Source of the DNA: an uncultured Clostridia bacterium
Lineage (GTDB): Bacteria; Bacillota; Clostridia; TANB77; CAG-508
Direction: 5' to 3'
DNA length: 64,000 nucleotides
Assembly (NCBI GenBank): GCA_934157205.1
Contig: CAKPHJ010000003.1
Coordinates: forward strand, 11,774 to 75,773
Shown piece after piece: positions 1 through 8,455 of the stretch. The position numbers and the translations under genes are program-made. Each line of letters starts with the position of its first letter. Positions within the stretch are counted from its first letter, which is position 1. Under the pieces are notes generated by a model. That model was not told the origin of the DNA, made no database searches, and saw nothing but the letters and a program-made list of their open reading frames with translations.

Positions 1-116
1 CTTGTTACTCCTGGTGTGTCTTGTACAATTGAAATTCTACTTCCTGCTAAATAGTTAAAAAAAGTTGATTTTCCTACATTTGGTTTTCCTATAATTGCTA
101 CTATTGGTTTTGACAT
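1..116 (-). CDS. der: Ribosome-biogenesis GTPase Der, N-terminal fragment (runs off the left edge)
   Basis: Only the first 38 codons lie in the window. They contain the first G-domain P-loop GKPNVGKS at residues 10-17 and the switch sequence DTPGVT near residue 33, both typical of the tandem-GTPase Der (EngA), which acts in 50S subunit maturation in the cytoplasm. The start is the ATG ending at 116. The Val-Gly codons of the P-loop read GTA GGA here, intact, which matters for comparison with rbgA further on. The first few codons are also included in the tandem duplication that follows. Confidence 0.85.
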   Translation of the reverse strand, partial: MSKPIVAIIGKPNVGKSTFFNYLAGSRISIVQDTPGVT

Positions 117-255
117 CTATTTTTTTGAAATAATTTGTAATTATTTCTTTCTCCTTCCTTATTTTTTTATTTAGTATATCATAACTAATTGCTAAATAAC
201 AAGTATATTATTTAATTTTAGAATAAAATTCAAGAAATTCTAATTTTAAAAAGTG

Positions 256-284
256 TTGACTTTTTATGTAAAATATGGTATATT
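256..284 (+). promoter_or_regulatory. Sigma-A-type promoter of sigma-like gene 1
   Basis: The -35 box TTGACT (256-261) and -10 box TATATT (279-284) are separated by 17 bases. Transcription would begin near 291 and give a leader of about 60 bases before the ATG at 353. The same promoter is repeated at 823-851. Confidence 0.75.
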
Positions 285-307
285 ATATATAGTAGTTATT
301 AGTTTAA

Positions 308-325
308 GTCTTGATTTATCAAGAC
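308..325 (+). promoter_or_regulatory. Leader hairpin of sigma-like gene 1
   Basis: GTCTTGA, a four-base loop TTTA, and TCAAGAC form a perfect 7-bp stem in the 5' leader, followed by GCCGGTT. Stem, loop and following bases are identical in the second cassette (876-893). It could be an RNA element or a DNA operator; which one cannot be told from sequence. Confidence 0.5.
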
Positions 326-352
326 GCCGGTTATAATAAAAGGAGTTTTTTT

Positions 353-607
353 ATGAATGCAAGCGACAACAACGAAATGATTGAAATGATTGAAATGGTC
401 AAGCAGAAGCTTGGAACACCAGAAGTAAAGGAACGGATCAGCGAAGAGGAGTTATATGTTTTAAAATTGCGTTTCGGCGTAATTGATGGAAATCTTTACA
501 CCCTCAATGATACTGGAAAATTAATCGGGAAGTCACGGGAGAAAGTTCGTCAAATTGAAGCCCGTGCATTACGGAAGTTAGGCCTGAAAAAACTTTGGTC
601 TAAGTAA
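353..607 (+). CDS. Standalone sigma-70 region 4-like protein, copy 1 (84 aa)
   Basis: The start is ATG 353, 7 bases after AAAGGAG; the reading frame is open further upstream only through a TTG inside the leader hairpin. The protein is an isolated sigma region 4: LYVLKLRFGV (about residues 38-47) resembles region 4.1, and the following helix-turn-helix ending in KVRQIEARALRKL resembles region 4.2 of primary sigma factors, which binds the -35 element. Regions 1 to 3 are absent, so it cannot act as a complete sigma factor; it could be an anti- or co-sigma-like regulator (inference). Codon use is unlike the neighbours: arginine is written with CGT and CGG, including three CGG codons that I could not find in ordinary genes of the window. 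A recent acquisition or replacement of the coding part is possible. Confidence 0.75.
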   Translation: MNASDNNEMIEMIEMVKQKLGTPEVKERISEEELYVLKLRFGVIDGNLYTLNDTGKLIGKSREKVRQIEARALRKLGLKKLWSK

Positions 608-621
608 AAACAACTCGTTTT

Positions 622-658
622 CCCCTGGAATTGTATATTATACATTCCAGGGGTTTTT
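622..658 (+). terminator. Rho-independent terminator after sigma-like gene 1
   Basis: CCCCTGGAAT and ATTCCAGGGG close a long stem that continues through GTATA/TATAC and is followed by five T. It is nearly identical to the terminator at 1166-1201. Confidence 0.85.
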
Positions 659-822
659 ATATTTAAAAAAAACACAATAAATGGTTTTGATATCTATATT
701 TTTAAATAATTTTTAATTATTATTCCATATTTTTTATTTAGTGTATCATAACTAATTGCTAAATAACAAGTATATTATTTAATTTTAGAATAAAATTCAA
801 GAAATTCTAATTTTAAAAAGTG

Positions 823-851
823 TTGACTCTTTATGTAAAATACGGTATATT
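823..851 (+). promoter_or_regulatory. Sigma-A-type promoter of sigma-like gene 2
   Basis: TTGACT (823-828) and TATATT (846-851) with a 17-base spacer. It is the duplicate of the promoter at 256-284. Confidence 0.75.
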
Positions 852-875
852 ATATATAGTAATTATTAGTTTTTA

Positions 876-893
876 GTCTTGATTTATCAAGAC
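876..893 (+). promoter_or_regulatory. Leader hairpin of sigma-like gene 2
   Basis: Identical to the hairpin at 308-325 (GTCTTGA, loop TTTA, TCAAGAC) and again followed by GCCGGTT. Confidence 0.5.
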
Positions 894-916
894 GCCGGTT
901 TGAAAAGGAGAACAAA

Positions 917-1156
917 ATGGAAGAAATGCAATATGATGATATTGATGTATTAACTGACGTTATTATTGAAGCGCTTGGTAAGAACGCTCTGGACCTAACA
1001 ACAGTGGAAACTCTTGTGCTAAAGATGAGATTCGGACTTCTTTCGAATAAACAGAAAGAAGATGTCGCATCAATATTGCACCTAACAAATGAAAAAACAA
1101 AAGAAATAGAGCTAGAAGCTATGTACAAAATAATACAAAACTATATGAAAAAATAA
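917..1156 (+). CDS. Standalone sigma-70 region 4-like protein, copy 2 (79 aa, diverged)
   Basis: The start ATG 917 follows AAAAGGAG. LVLKMRFGLL (about residues 36-45) aligns with the LYVLKLRFGV segment of copy 1, and the rest forms a similar helix-turn-helix ending in TKEIELEAMYKI, but the residues that contact -35 DNA in canonical region 4.2 (RERIRQIE type) are largely lost. Codon use is normal for the window (AGA for arginine), unlike copy 1. Promoter, leader and terminator are shared with copy 1. I infer a regulatory protein related to copy 1 that may have lost or changed DNA recognition. Confidence 0.65.
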   Translation: MEEMQYDDIDVLTDVIIEALGKNALDLTTVETLVLKMRFGLLSNKQKEDVASILHLTNEKTKEIELEAMYKIIQNYMKK

Positions 1157-1165
1157 CTTCTTCTT

Positions 1166-1201
1166 CCCCTGGAATGTATATTATACATTCCAGGGGTTTT
1201 T
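1166..1201 (+). terminator. Rho-independent terminator after sigma-like gene 2
   Basis: CCCCTGGAATGTATA, one-base apex, TATACATTCCAGGGG and a T run. Duplicate of the terminator at 622-658. Confidence 0.85.
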
Positions 1202-1214
1202 ATATTTTAAAAAA

Positions 1215-1246
1215 AGTCAATAAAAGCCATTCAAACGAATGGCTTT
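1215..1246 (-). terminator. Terminator of pyk
   Basis: AAAGCCATTC (1223-1232) and GAATGGCTTT (1237-1246) form a 10-bp stem with a 4-base loop. Read on the minus strand it follows the pyk stop by a few bases and leads into T-rich sequence. Confidence 0.75.
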
Positions 1247-1251
1247 ACGCG

Positions 1252-2688
1252 TTATATTCTAATAACACCACTTATTAATTTGTTATCTTCTTCAGATGAT
1301 AACCATTTTTCTCCACCTTGAATTACAACTGTATCTCCTGTTTCAAGAATATCTTTATTTTTTAATTTTTCAATTCCTGCTTCTATTGTTTTTGTAACAT
1401 TTTCAGTAAAGTTTACTAATATTGGTGTAACATTCCATGCTAAAGCTAATTGACGGAAAGTTCTTTTATTATCTGTTATTGCTAAAATTGGGCATGCAGC
1501 TCCTAATCCTGATAAACGTCTTGCTGTATTACCTGTTTTTGTATAGCAAACTATTGCGTCTGCATTTAAAACTTTAGCAGATACACATGCTGAATAAGCA
1601 AGTTTATCTTCAAATGTGTCTAATTTTGCATCTTTGTTTTCATCAAATCTTTTCCAGTAATCAATTTCTGGTTCTACTCTATTTGCTATTTTTACCATTG
1701 TTTTTACACATTCAACTGGATAGTCACCCATAGCACATTCTCCAGAAAGCATTACTGCACTTGTTCTATCATATACAGCATTTGCAACATCTGATACTTC
1801 TGCTCTTGTTGGTAATGGTTGATGTGTCATTGATTCTAACATTTGTGTTGCTGTTATTGCTGGTTTATCAGCTCTGTTTGATAATTTTATAAGTTTCTTT
1901 TGCATTACAGGTGGTTCTGTAAAGTCTGTTTCTGTAGCCATGTCTCCACGTGCTATCATTTGGGCATCAGCTAAATTTACTATTGTTTCCATGTTTGATA
2001 GACCTTCTACATTTTCTACTTTTGTTATTATTTGAATGTCTTTTCCACCATTTTCATCAAGTACTTTTCTTACTTGTTTTATATCGTCTGCATTTCTAGC
2101 AAATGATATTGCAACAAAGTCGTATTCATGTTCACATGCTGTTTTTAAGTCTGCATAGTCTTTTTCAGCAAGTCCTGGTAATCTAATTATTGTTCCAGGT
2201 AAATTCATTGTTTTTCTACTTCCTAATCCATTTCCATGAACTACTGTTGTAACAATGTCTTTTCCTACTATTTCATCTACTTTTAATTCTATAGCTCCAT
2301 CATCTATTAATATTTTTGTTCCTGGTTTTACATCTTTGTATAGTTCTTTATATGATACTGATACTTTTTCTTCATCTCCAGTGATATCTTCATTTACTAA
2401 TGTAAATTTTTGTCCATCTTTTAATTGTATTTTAGTGTTTTTTCCTGTGTAAAGCATTCCTGTTCTTATTTCTGGACCTTTCATATCTAGTATCATTGGG
2501 ATAGGTAATTCTTTTTCTTCTCTCATTTTTATTATTGTTTCAGATTTTTCTGCTTGTTCATCCCAACTTCCATGTGAATAATTTATTCTGCATACATTTA
2601 ATCCTGCTTCAAATAATTCTTCTAGTCTGTTTTCACTAGCTGGTCCTATTGTTCCTACGATTTTTGTTTTTCTTAAAACTTTTTTCAT
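1252..2688 (-). CDS. pyk: Pyruvate kinase
   Basis: This enzyme converts phosphoenolpyruvate and ADP to pyruvate and ATP, the last step of glycolysis in the cytoplasm. The 478-residue protein has the N-terminal KTKIVGTIGPAS (7-18), the MKGPEIRTG segment (69-77), the catalytic lysine in ITKVENVEG (Lys223, Glu225), ARGDM (246-250) and the ATQMLESM and PTRAEVSDVANAV segments of the active-site barrel. The extra PEP-utiliser-like C-terminal domain of Bacillus enzymes is absent, so it is the short form. The start has AGGGAGG 7 bases upstream. It is transcribed alone or with the thioesterase upstream and ends at its own terminator. Confidence 0.96.
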   Translation of the reverse strand: MKKVLRKTKIVGTIGPASENRLEELFEAGLNVCRINYSHGSWDEQAEKSETIIKMREEKELPIPMILDMKGPEIRTGMLYTGKNTKIQLKDGQKFTLVNEDITGDEEKVSVSYKELYKDVKPGTKILIDDGAIELKVDEIVGKDIVTTVVHGNGLGSRKTMNLPGTIIRLPGLAEKDYADLKTACEHEYDFVAISFARNADDIKQVRKVLDENGGKDIQIITKVENVEGLSNMETIVNLADAQMIARGDMATETDFTEPPVMQKKLIKLSNRADKPAITATQMLESMTHQPLPTRAEVSDVANAVYDRTSAVMLSGECAMGDYPVECVKTMVKIANRVEPEIDYWKRFDENKDAKLDTFEDKLAYSACVSAKVLNADAIVCYTKTGNTARRLSGLGAACPILAITDNKRTFRQLALAWNVTPILVNFTENVTKTIEAGIEKLKNKDILETGDTVVIQGGEKWLSSEEDNKLISGVIRI

Positions 2689-2757
2689 TTTTTTATTCCT
2701 CCCTTATCTATAAAACCAATGTCAATTATATATCTTTTTATAGTTTGTGTCAATATT

Positions 2758-3483
2758 TTATGAAAAATTCAAAATTGAATGTAATATGGTTCCGTCTTCA
2801 TTATATATTGCAACAACATTGCTTTTATCTTCGAGTTTAGCATATTTGCATCTGACTTTTTCACCTAATTTTATTTGTTTTTTGTATTGTATTCTTACAT
2901 GGTCAAATGGTCTTTGCTTGTATATTTCTTCTGGTAATGCTTCATATGCTAAATACAGATAATTTAAATTATGCATATGTCCAATAATATCTATGTCTCT
3001 CCTTTGAACTGTATATAATATTTCTGATTCATAATTTTTAGGTTCTTTTATTTTTTCAAGTTCGTTTTTAAAAACTTTTTTTGTTAATTCAGATTGATAT
3101 TTGTTTGCCATTTCTTCAGAAACTCTAGCTATTTTTTTAGTTTTACTGTTTACTAATAACCACTTTGAAGTTGCTATTACACATAAATTTGAGTTTTCAT
3201 CGTATATTTCAAAGTCACGATATGCATAAAATTTTTCTACTTTTCTAGACCATGTGTGTATATCTAAAATGTGCCCATATTTTGGTCGTTTTATTACCTC
3301 TAATTTCCAGTCAAGTAACAACCAATTTATATTTGTTTCGCTAGTGTTATTTATACCATATCCTACACTATCTGAATGATATTCTGCTATATTTTCTAAA
3401 TATTCTAAAATTGCTATATTGCTTACTTCTTCGCCTGCCCATACATCTTTTAGTCCTATTTTAAATTTTTCCTTGTATATCAT
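2758..3483 (-). CDS. Acyl-ACP thioesterase, FatA/FatB-like double hotdog
   Basis: The 241-residue length and two hotdog halves fit the bacterial acyl-ACP thioesterase family, which releases fatty acids from acyl carrier protein in the cytoplasm. The first half contains the helix-following segment NWLLLDWKLEV (53-63); the second half contains the catalytic-type motif around DIDIIGHMHNLNYL (163-176) with His169. In plant enzymes this loop carries Asp-x-Asn-x-His; here the Asn position is Ile167, so the exact catalytic set is uncertain. It lies 22 bases downstream of pgi and may be cotranscribed with it. Free-fatty-acid release by gut Firmicutes is a plausible role (inference). Confidence 0.85.
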   Translation of the reverse strand: MIYKEKFKIGLKDVWAGEEVSNIAILEYLENIAEYHSDSVGYGINNTSETNINWLLLDWKLEVIKRPKYGHILDIHTWSRKVEKFYAYRDFEIYDENSNLCVIATSKWLLVNSKTKKIARVSEEMANKYQSELTKKVFKNELEKIKEPKNYESEILYTVQRRDIDIIGHMHNLNYLYLAYEALPEEIYKQRPFDHVRIQYKKQIKLGEKVRCKYAKLEDKSNVVAIYNEDGTILHSILNFS

Positions 3484-3505
3484 CTTAACTGCTTCCCTCT
3501 TTTTA

Positions 3506-4813
3506 TTAATATCCTGGTTTTTCTAATAATTTAAACATATTTTTCTTGTATTCTTCAACCCCTGGTTGATTAAATGGGTTTACTCCTAAAATACTTCCAG
3601 ACATTGCACATGCTTTTTCAAAGAAATATATAAGTTCTCCTAAATTTAGCTCGTCCAATTTTTCCATTGAAATAATAATATTTGGAACACCCCCTGATAC
3701 GTGTGCTTGTATTGTACCTTCCATAGCTTTTTTATTAACATAGTCTAAATTTTTTCCAGCTAAATAGTTTAAACCGTCTAAATTGTCATCATCTGCATTT
3801 ATTTTTATGTCAGAGTTTGGCTTATTTATTTTTATTACAGTTTCAAATAAATTTCTTTTTCCATCTTGTATATATTGTCCCATTGAATGTAAATCTGTTG
3901 TGAAATCTACACCTGCTGGAAATATTCCTTTTTGTTCTTTTCCTTCGCTTTCTCCAAATAATTGTTTCCACCATTCAGTAAAATAATGCATTTTTGGTTC
4001 ATAATTTACTAATATTTCTGTGTCTTTATATAATTTATATAATATGTTTCTTATAACTGCATATTGGTAACATTGATTATATTTTACGTCTGGATCATCA
4101 TATCTTTTTTGTGCTATTTGAGCACCTTCCATAAGTTTGTCTATATTTATGCCAGCTGTTGCTATTGGTAATAAACCAACAGCTGTTAAAACTGAATATC
4201 TTCCTCCTACATTGTTTGGAACAACAAAACTTTCATATCCTTCGTTATTTGCAAGTGTTTTTAATGCTCCTTTTTCTTTATCTGTTGTTGCATATATTCT
4301 GCTTCTTGCTTCATCTATGCCATATTTGTTTTCTAGTATTTCTCTAAAAATTCTGAAGGCAATAGCAGGTTCTGTTGTTGTTCCAGATTTTGAAATAACA
4401 TTTACAGAAAAATCTTTATCTCCAATATATTCTATAATTTCATTTATATAATTTGGACTTAAATTGTTTCCTACATATAAAATTTGTGGATATTTTCTTT
4501 GTTCTTCTGGAAGCATATTATAGAAAGAACTAGTTAATGATTCAATAACTGCTCTTGCTCCTAAATATGAACCTCCTATTCCTATTACTACTAAAATATC
4601 TGATTCATTTCTTATTTTTTCTGCTGATTTTTTTATTCTTTCAAATTCTTCTTTGTCATAATTTGTTGGTAATTCAAGCCAACCTACAAAGTCCTTTTGG
4701 TCATTTGCTCTTCTATGTAAGTCTTTATGTATGTTTTCTACTTGTTGTTTGTATTCTAAAATACTTTTTTTTGTAATACTTGAGTGTGTTAAATCTAAAT
4801 CAATTTCAGCCAT
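3506..4813 (-). CDS. pgi: Glucose-6-phosphate isomerase
   Basis: It interconverts glucose 6-phosphate and fructose 6-phosphate, feeding glycolysis and, through fructose 6-phosphate, amino-sugar synthesis. The 435-residue length is the compact Firmicutes form. Visible motifs are VIGIGGSYLGARA near residue 75, the phosphate-binding SKSGTTTEPA, GGRYSVLTAVG, the catalytic glutamate segment GESEGKEQKG, and QYIQDGKRN towards the C terminus. The start ATG 4813 is preceded by AAAGGAATG-type sequence. It is followed closely by the thioesterase gene. Confidence 0.96.
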   Translation of the reverse strand: MAEIDLDLTHSSITKKSILEYKQQVENIHKDLHRRANDQKDFVGWLELPTNYDKEEFERIKKSAEKIRNESDILVVIGIGGSYLGARAVIESLTSSFYNMLPEEQRKYPQILYVGNNLSPNYINEIIEYIGDKDFSVNVISKSGTTTEPAIAFRIFREILENKYGIDEARSRIYATTDKEKGALKTLANNEGYESFVVPNNVGGRYSVLTAVGLLPIATAGINIDKLMEGAQIAQKRYDDPDVKYNQCYQYAVIRNILYKLYKDTEILVNYEPKMHYFTEWWKQLFGESEGKEQKGIFPAGVDFTTDLHSMGQYIQDGKRNLFETVIKINKPNSDIKINADDDNLDGLNYLAGKNLDYVNKKAMEGTIQAHVSGGVPNIIISMEKLDELNLGELIYFFEKACAMSGSILGVNPFNQPGVEEYKKNMFKLLEKPGY

Positions 4814-4881
4814 AATAAATTCATTCCTTTCACTTGAATTTTATATGGCTATTATATACAATATTTAATTATATTTCAAGG

Positions 4882-6088
4882 TTATTTTACTACTTCATTT
4901 ATAACTTTTGACAAATATTTCATACTTGTTAAACATTGTTCTAAAGTATTTCCTGTTGCACCAATTTCAATAATATTGGCATATTTACCTGTATGTTGGT
5001 TATATCTTGAATTTGTAAGCATAATTGGTTTAAAAAGTCCTGGATATAATTCCTCTGCTTTTTCTTGTATTTTTATTGCAAATTTAAGATTTTGATTCCA
5101 ATTCGGATGCCACAATCCACCTCCATTTGTGCCTATAACAAACATAATTTGTGCAGCTATATCTTCATCTCCTATTTTTACACATGGTGCATAATCACTT
5201 CTAGACCCGTACTGCATCTCTATGAACATCAAAAATAATGTCAGAAGGCGTTGTTTTCAAAATATTTTCAACTGTCGCTAATGACCTCGTATAAGAACCA
5301 TTATATGATGGATAATCATGATATTCTCTACTATGTACAACATTATATCCATATTGTTTTAAATAATTTTCTAATTCATCTCCTACTCTTACAACCGAAA
5401 AATTTAAATCTGTTGTTCTAAATGTTCCAGTTGGTGTATATGGATATTTTTCGCTTGATGTATAACTTTCACAACTATGTGTATGAAATAAAACTATATT
5501 TTTATTTTCTATAGTAATATCAGGTGTTAACATTTCTTTTGTTAATTCATACTTTGTTTGATTTTTTATTTTTACGCTTCCATATTCGACATTATAATTT
5601 TCTGATATAGGATTATTTGTTACTACTTCTGTTTTTTCGCCAATATTAGCCATTTGTAGGTTTTGTTCTTCTTTTGTTGTTTCATTATTATTTAAACTTG
5701 TATTAGAGTTTTCGTTTTCATTTGTATTATTTTCCTCTTTTGCAATTTTTTTATTTTCACTTTCTTGTTCAACACTTTTTATAAAACTCATTTGCGTTTT
5801 TAATATTTCTTTAAAATTATTTTCCTCTTCAGATACATCTTTTTCGTTTGATATATTTCTATATTCTTGGTTTACATTAGAAATAATTGGAATTGTTTTG
5901 TCTATAGAACTAATTAAAGTTTTTTCAGACAAAGAACTAATTTCATTTTTTATTCCATTTAGTATTTGTTTTTCTTGCTCTTTTTTAGAAAATGTTTTAC
6001 TTATTGTTATAACTATTAATATTGTTATTGCTATTCCTAAAAAGCTTTTAACTATATCTTTCATTTTTAATATAGTAACATTAAACAT
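4882..6088 (-). CDS. spoIIP: Stage II sporulation protein P, interrupted by a one-base frameshift
   Basis: SpoIIP is the amidase/endopeptidase of the DMP machine that degrades septal peptidoglycan during forespore engulfment. The N-terminal reading frame (5201-6088) has a membrane anchor at about residues 10-30, a linker rich in Glu and Asn, and the catalytic segment LFHTHSCESYTSS with DVHRDAV near its end. The rest (4882-5232, another frame) continues with SRSDYAPCVKIGDE and ENGGLWHPNWNQNL-like sequence to the C terminus. One extra base at about 5209 (minus-strand GTA C GGG TCT) breaks the frame between DAV and GSRS; removing it restores a continuous family-length protein of about 400 residues. 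Either an error, a mutation, or a programmed shift. The same GTA-C-GG signature breaks two other genes in this window. Confidence 0.85.
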
Positions 6089-6153
6089 ATTAAGATTTCA
6101 TTCCTCTCTTTTTACCTATATCTTGTCTCATATTTATTTATATTCAAAATGCT

Positions 6154-6202
6154 AAAAAAATAGAACAAATAAGATAAATTTTAAATTTTTCTTATTTGTT
6201 CT
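6154..6202 (-). terminator. Terminator of glmM
   Basis: AGAACAAATAAG (6162-6173) pairs with CTTATTTGTTCT (6191-6202); on the minus strand it directly follows glmM and is followed by seven T. A near-copy of this hairpin lies after metG at 39272-39312. Confidence 0.85.
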
Positions 6203-6209
6203 AAAGTAT

Positions 6210-7574
6210 TTATTTTAATTTTTTAGATATTAAATCCGCTATTTCTTGTGCTTTTTTTGTTATATATTCTTGATCTTCTCCTTCTATCATAACCCTTACT
6301 AAAGGCTCTGTTCCTGAAGGTCTTATTAAAACTCTACCATTTCCTGCAAATTCTTTTTCAAGTTTTTCAATTGCATTTTTAATTTCTTTGTCATTATTGT
6401 ATTCATATTTCTTTTCTGAATTTACTTTAGCGTTAATTAAAACTTGTGGATAAAGTTTAACTATTTTGCCAAGTTCTGACGCTTTTTTCTTTTCTTCTAA
6501 TATTGTTTGAATAAGCATTAAAGATGTTAAAATTCCATCTCCTGTAGGATTGTAATCTAGTAATATAACATGACCAGATTGCTCTCCTCCAAGATTATAG
6601 CCATTTTTTAACATTTCTTCTAATACATATCTGTCTCCAACTTTTGTTTGAATTAAGTTTAGGTTGTTATTTTCAGCATATTTATTTAATCCTAAATTGC
6701 TCATAACTGTTGCAACAATTGTATCTTTTTTTAGTTTTCCTTTTTTTCTTAAATTTCTTGAAATTATAGCTATAATTTTATCTCCGTCAATTTCTTCTCC
6801 ATTTTCATCTACAGCTAAACATCTATCTCCATCACCATCATATGCAATTCCTAAGCTTAATTTATTTTTTATAACAAAATCTTTTAGACCTTCTAAATGT
6901 GTTGAACCACAATTTTCATTTATATTTATACCATTTGGGTGGTTATTTATAATTTTATATTTTATGCCTAAAGTTTTAAATACTTTTTCTGCAATTACAG
7001 ATGTAGCTCCATTTGCAGTATCTAAACCAACTACAAAATTTTCGTCCATATTTTTTTCTATGTTGTCATCAAAGTTTTTCCTAAAAAAGTATACATATTC
7101 TTCTATTAAATCTAAGCAATATTCTGAAACTCCTATTTTTTCATTTACTGCTGTTAATTCATCTAATTTACCAGATTCCATAACTTCTTCTATTTCTTCT
7201 TCTAATGAATCTGGAATTTTTGTTCCTTTATTACTAAAATATTTTATTCCATTAAATTCATATGTATTATGTGAAGCAGAAATAACAACACTTGCATCTG
7301 CATTTAATTTTCTTGTTAAATATGCAACTGCTGGTGTTGGTATAACACCTAATAATTTAACATTAGCTCCATAACTTAAAAAACCTGCAACCATAGCACT
7401 TTCAATTAATGTTCCAGAAATACGTGTATCTCTACCTATTAAAATTGTTGGTGTATGATCTGTATGTTTTGACAAAACATAAGCTCCTGCTTTTGCTACT
7501 TTATATACTAATTCTGGTGATAATTCTGTATTTGCAATTCTTCTAATTCCATCTGTTCCAAAATATTTTCTCAT
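6210..7574 (-). CDS. glmM: Phosphoglucosamine mutase
   Basis: It converts glucosamine 6-phosphate to glucosamine 1-phosphate on the way to UDP-N-acetylglucosamine. The 454 residues start with the family signature RKYFGTDGIRR (2-12), carry the phosphoserine loop ISASHN near residue 98, the metal-binding DGDGDR near 243 and the C-terminal phosphate loop RPSGTEPLVRVM. It lies between the CpsB gene and spoIIP; the 34-base gap to cpsB suggests cotranscription with the polysaccharide operon, to which its product pathway supplies precursors. It ends at a strong terminator. Confidence 0.96.
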   Translation of the reverse strand: MRKYFGTDGIRRIANTELSPELVYKVAKAGAYVLSKHTDHTPTILIGRDTRISGTLIESAMVAGFLSYGANVKLLGVIPTPAVAYLTRKLNADASVVISASHNTYEFNGIKYFSNKGTKIPDSLEEEIEEVMESGKLDELTAVNEKIGVSEYCLDLIEEYVYFFRKNFDDNIEKNMDENFVVGLDTANGATSVIAEKVFKTLGIKYKIINNHPNGININENCGSTHLEGLKDFVIKNKLSLGIAYDGDGDRCLAVDENGEEIDGDKIIAIISRNLRKKGKLKKDTIVATVMSNLGLNKYAENNNLNLIQTKVGDRYVLEEMLKNGYNLGGEQSGHVILLDYNPTGDGILTSLMLIQTILEEKKKASELGKIVKLYPQVLINAKVNSEKKYEYNNDKEIKNAIEKLEKEFAGNGRVLIRPSGTEPLVRVMIEGEDQEYITKKAQEIADLISKKLK

Positions 7575-7608
7575 AATTTACTTCCTTCTTTCTTAGTTTA
7601 CACTAATT

Positions 7609-8391
7609 TTATTTCATAAAATTAATTAGAATCTTTTCTTTTAAAGATAATTCAACAGGATGTGGCTCAGATATTTCTATTTTTTTGTTTTTTATAGCCA
7701 ATTCTGGATTTTTAGTTGTAAGTTCATATACCTTTTCTTCACCAATTAAATCTGTTAATTCATCTAAAATTTCTGGTATTCTATTATAAATTGTGTTTGG
7801 TCTATGTACATCTGTTCCAAGAAAATGTATCATGTTGCTTTCATAGAATTTTTTTACTATCATTTGTGCTTTTTTTCCATATTGACCTATAATACTTCCA
7901 TAATTTGCTTGCATAAGTATTCCTCTTTGTATAAGATCATAAATAAGCTCTGGTTCTTTTTGTACAAAAGTGTATCTTTCAGGGTGTGCTAAAATTGGAA
8001 CCAATTTGCATTGTATCATCTCATATGTTATGTCATATAAGTTAAGTGGTTCAGCATTTAATGGCATTTCGAAAAGCACATATGATGTATTATTTATTGT
8101 TGATGCTTTTCCTTCTTCAAGTAGTTTTATTATATTATCTGTCATATAAATTTCGTTTCCTACGTATAATTTTATATCTATATTTTTCGCTTGTAAATTT
8201 TCACATATAGCCTTTAACCATACTTCTCTTTCTGGTGTATCTGTTTCATAATAATTTTCCATATAATGTGATGTTGTTACTATTTGGGCAAATCCTGCTT
8301 TTTTTGCTTCTTTTATTAAAGTAAATGTTTCGTCAATATTTCTAGCCCCATCATCTATGTTTGGTAATATATGTGTATGAAAGTCTATCAT
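7609..8391 (-). CDS. cpsB: CpsB/YwqE-type tyrosine-protein phosphatase (PHP fold)
   Basis: The 260-residue protein opens with the metal-binding DFHTHILPNIDDGA (3-16) and has the later ligands HYMENYY, AHPERY and TDVHRP, which define the PHP-family manganese-dependent tyrosine phosphatases. The partner is the CpsD tyrosine kinase encoded next to it; dephosphorylation cycles control chain length and export of surface polysaccharide. It sits directly downstream of cpsD, 64 bases apart, completing the usual C-D-B set. Confidence 0.92.
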   Translation of the reverse strand: MIDFHTHILPNIDDGARNIDETFTLIKEAKKAGFAQIVTTSHYMENYYETDTPEREVWLKAICENLQAKNIDIKLYVGNEIYMTDNIIKLLEEGKASTINNTSYVLFEMPLNAEPLNLYDITYEMIQCKLVPILAHPERYTFVQKEPELIYDLIQRGILMQANYGSIIGQYGKKAQMIVKKFYESNMIHFLGTDVHRPNTIYNRIPEILDELTDLIGEEKVYELTTKNPELAIKNKKIEISEPHPVELSLKEKILINFMK

Positions 8392-8455
8392 TTTTTGTTT
8401 TGCTCCTTCTATTGTATTAAATATATTTTATTTATGCTACATTATATATTTAAAA

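Larger units (their letters stand above)
104..681. repeat. Tandem duplication, unit 1 (sigma-like cassette)
   Basis: This unit runs from the first codons of der through a promoter, leader hairpin, small coding region and terminator, and is followed directly by a second unit at 682-1223. The flanking parts of the two units match almost base for base (for example the stretch before each promoter and the two terminators), while the coding parts match only at the level of protein architecture. The left end of unit 2 still carries a mutated copy of the der start (TGGTTTTGATATCTAT at 682-697), so the duplication arose in place next to der. Confidence 0.8.
682..1223. repeat. Tandem duplication, unit 2 (sigma-like cassette)
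   Basis: Second unit of the tandem duplication. It begins with a mutated copy of the der start region and repeats, in the same order, the non-coding stretch, promoter, hairpin leader, a diverged coding region and the terminator. About 310 bases separate the two small genes (608-916) and they hold nothing except terminator 1, this duplicated non-coding stretch and promoter 2. Confidence 0.8.
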
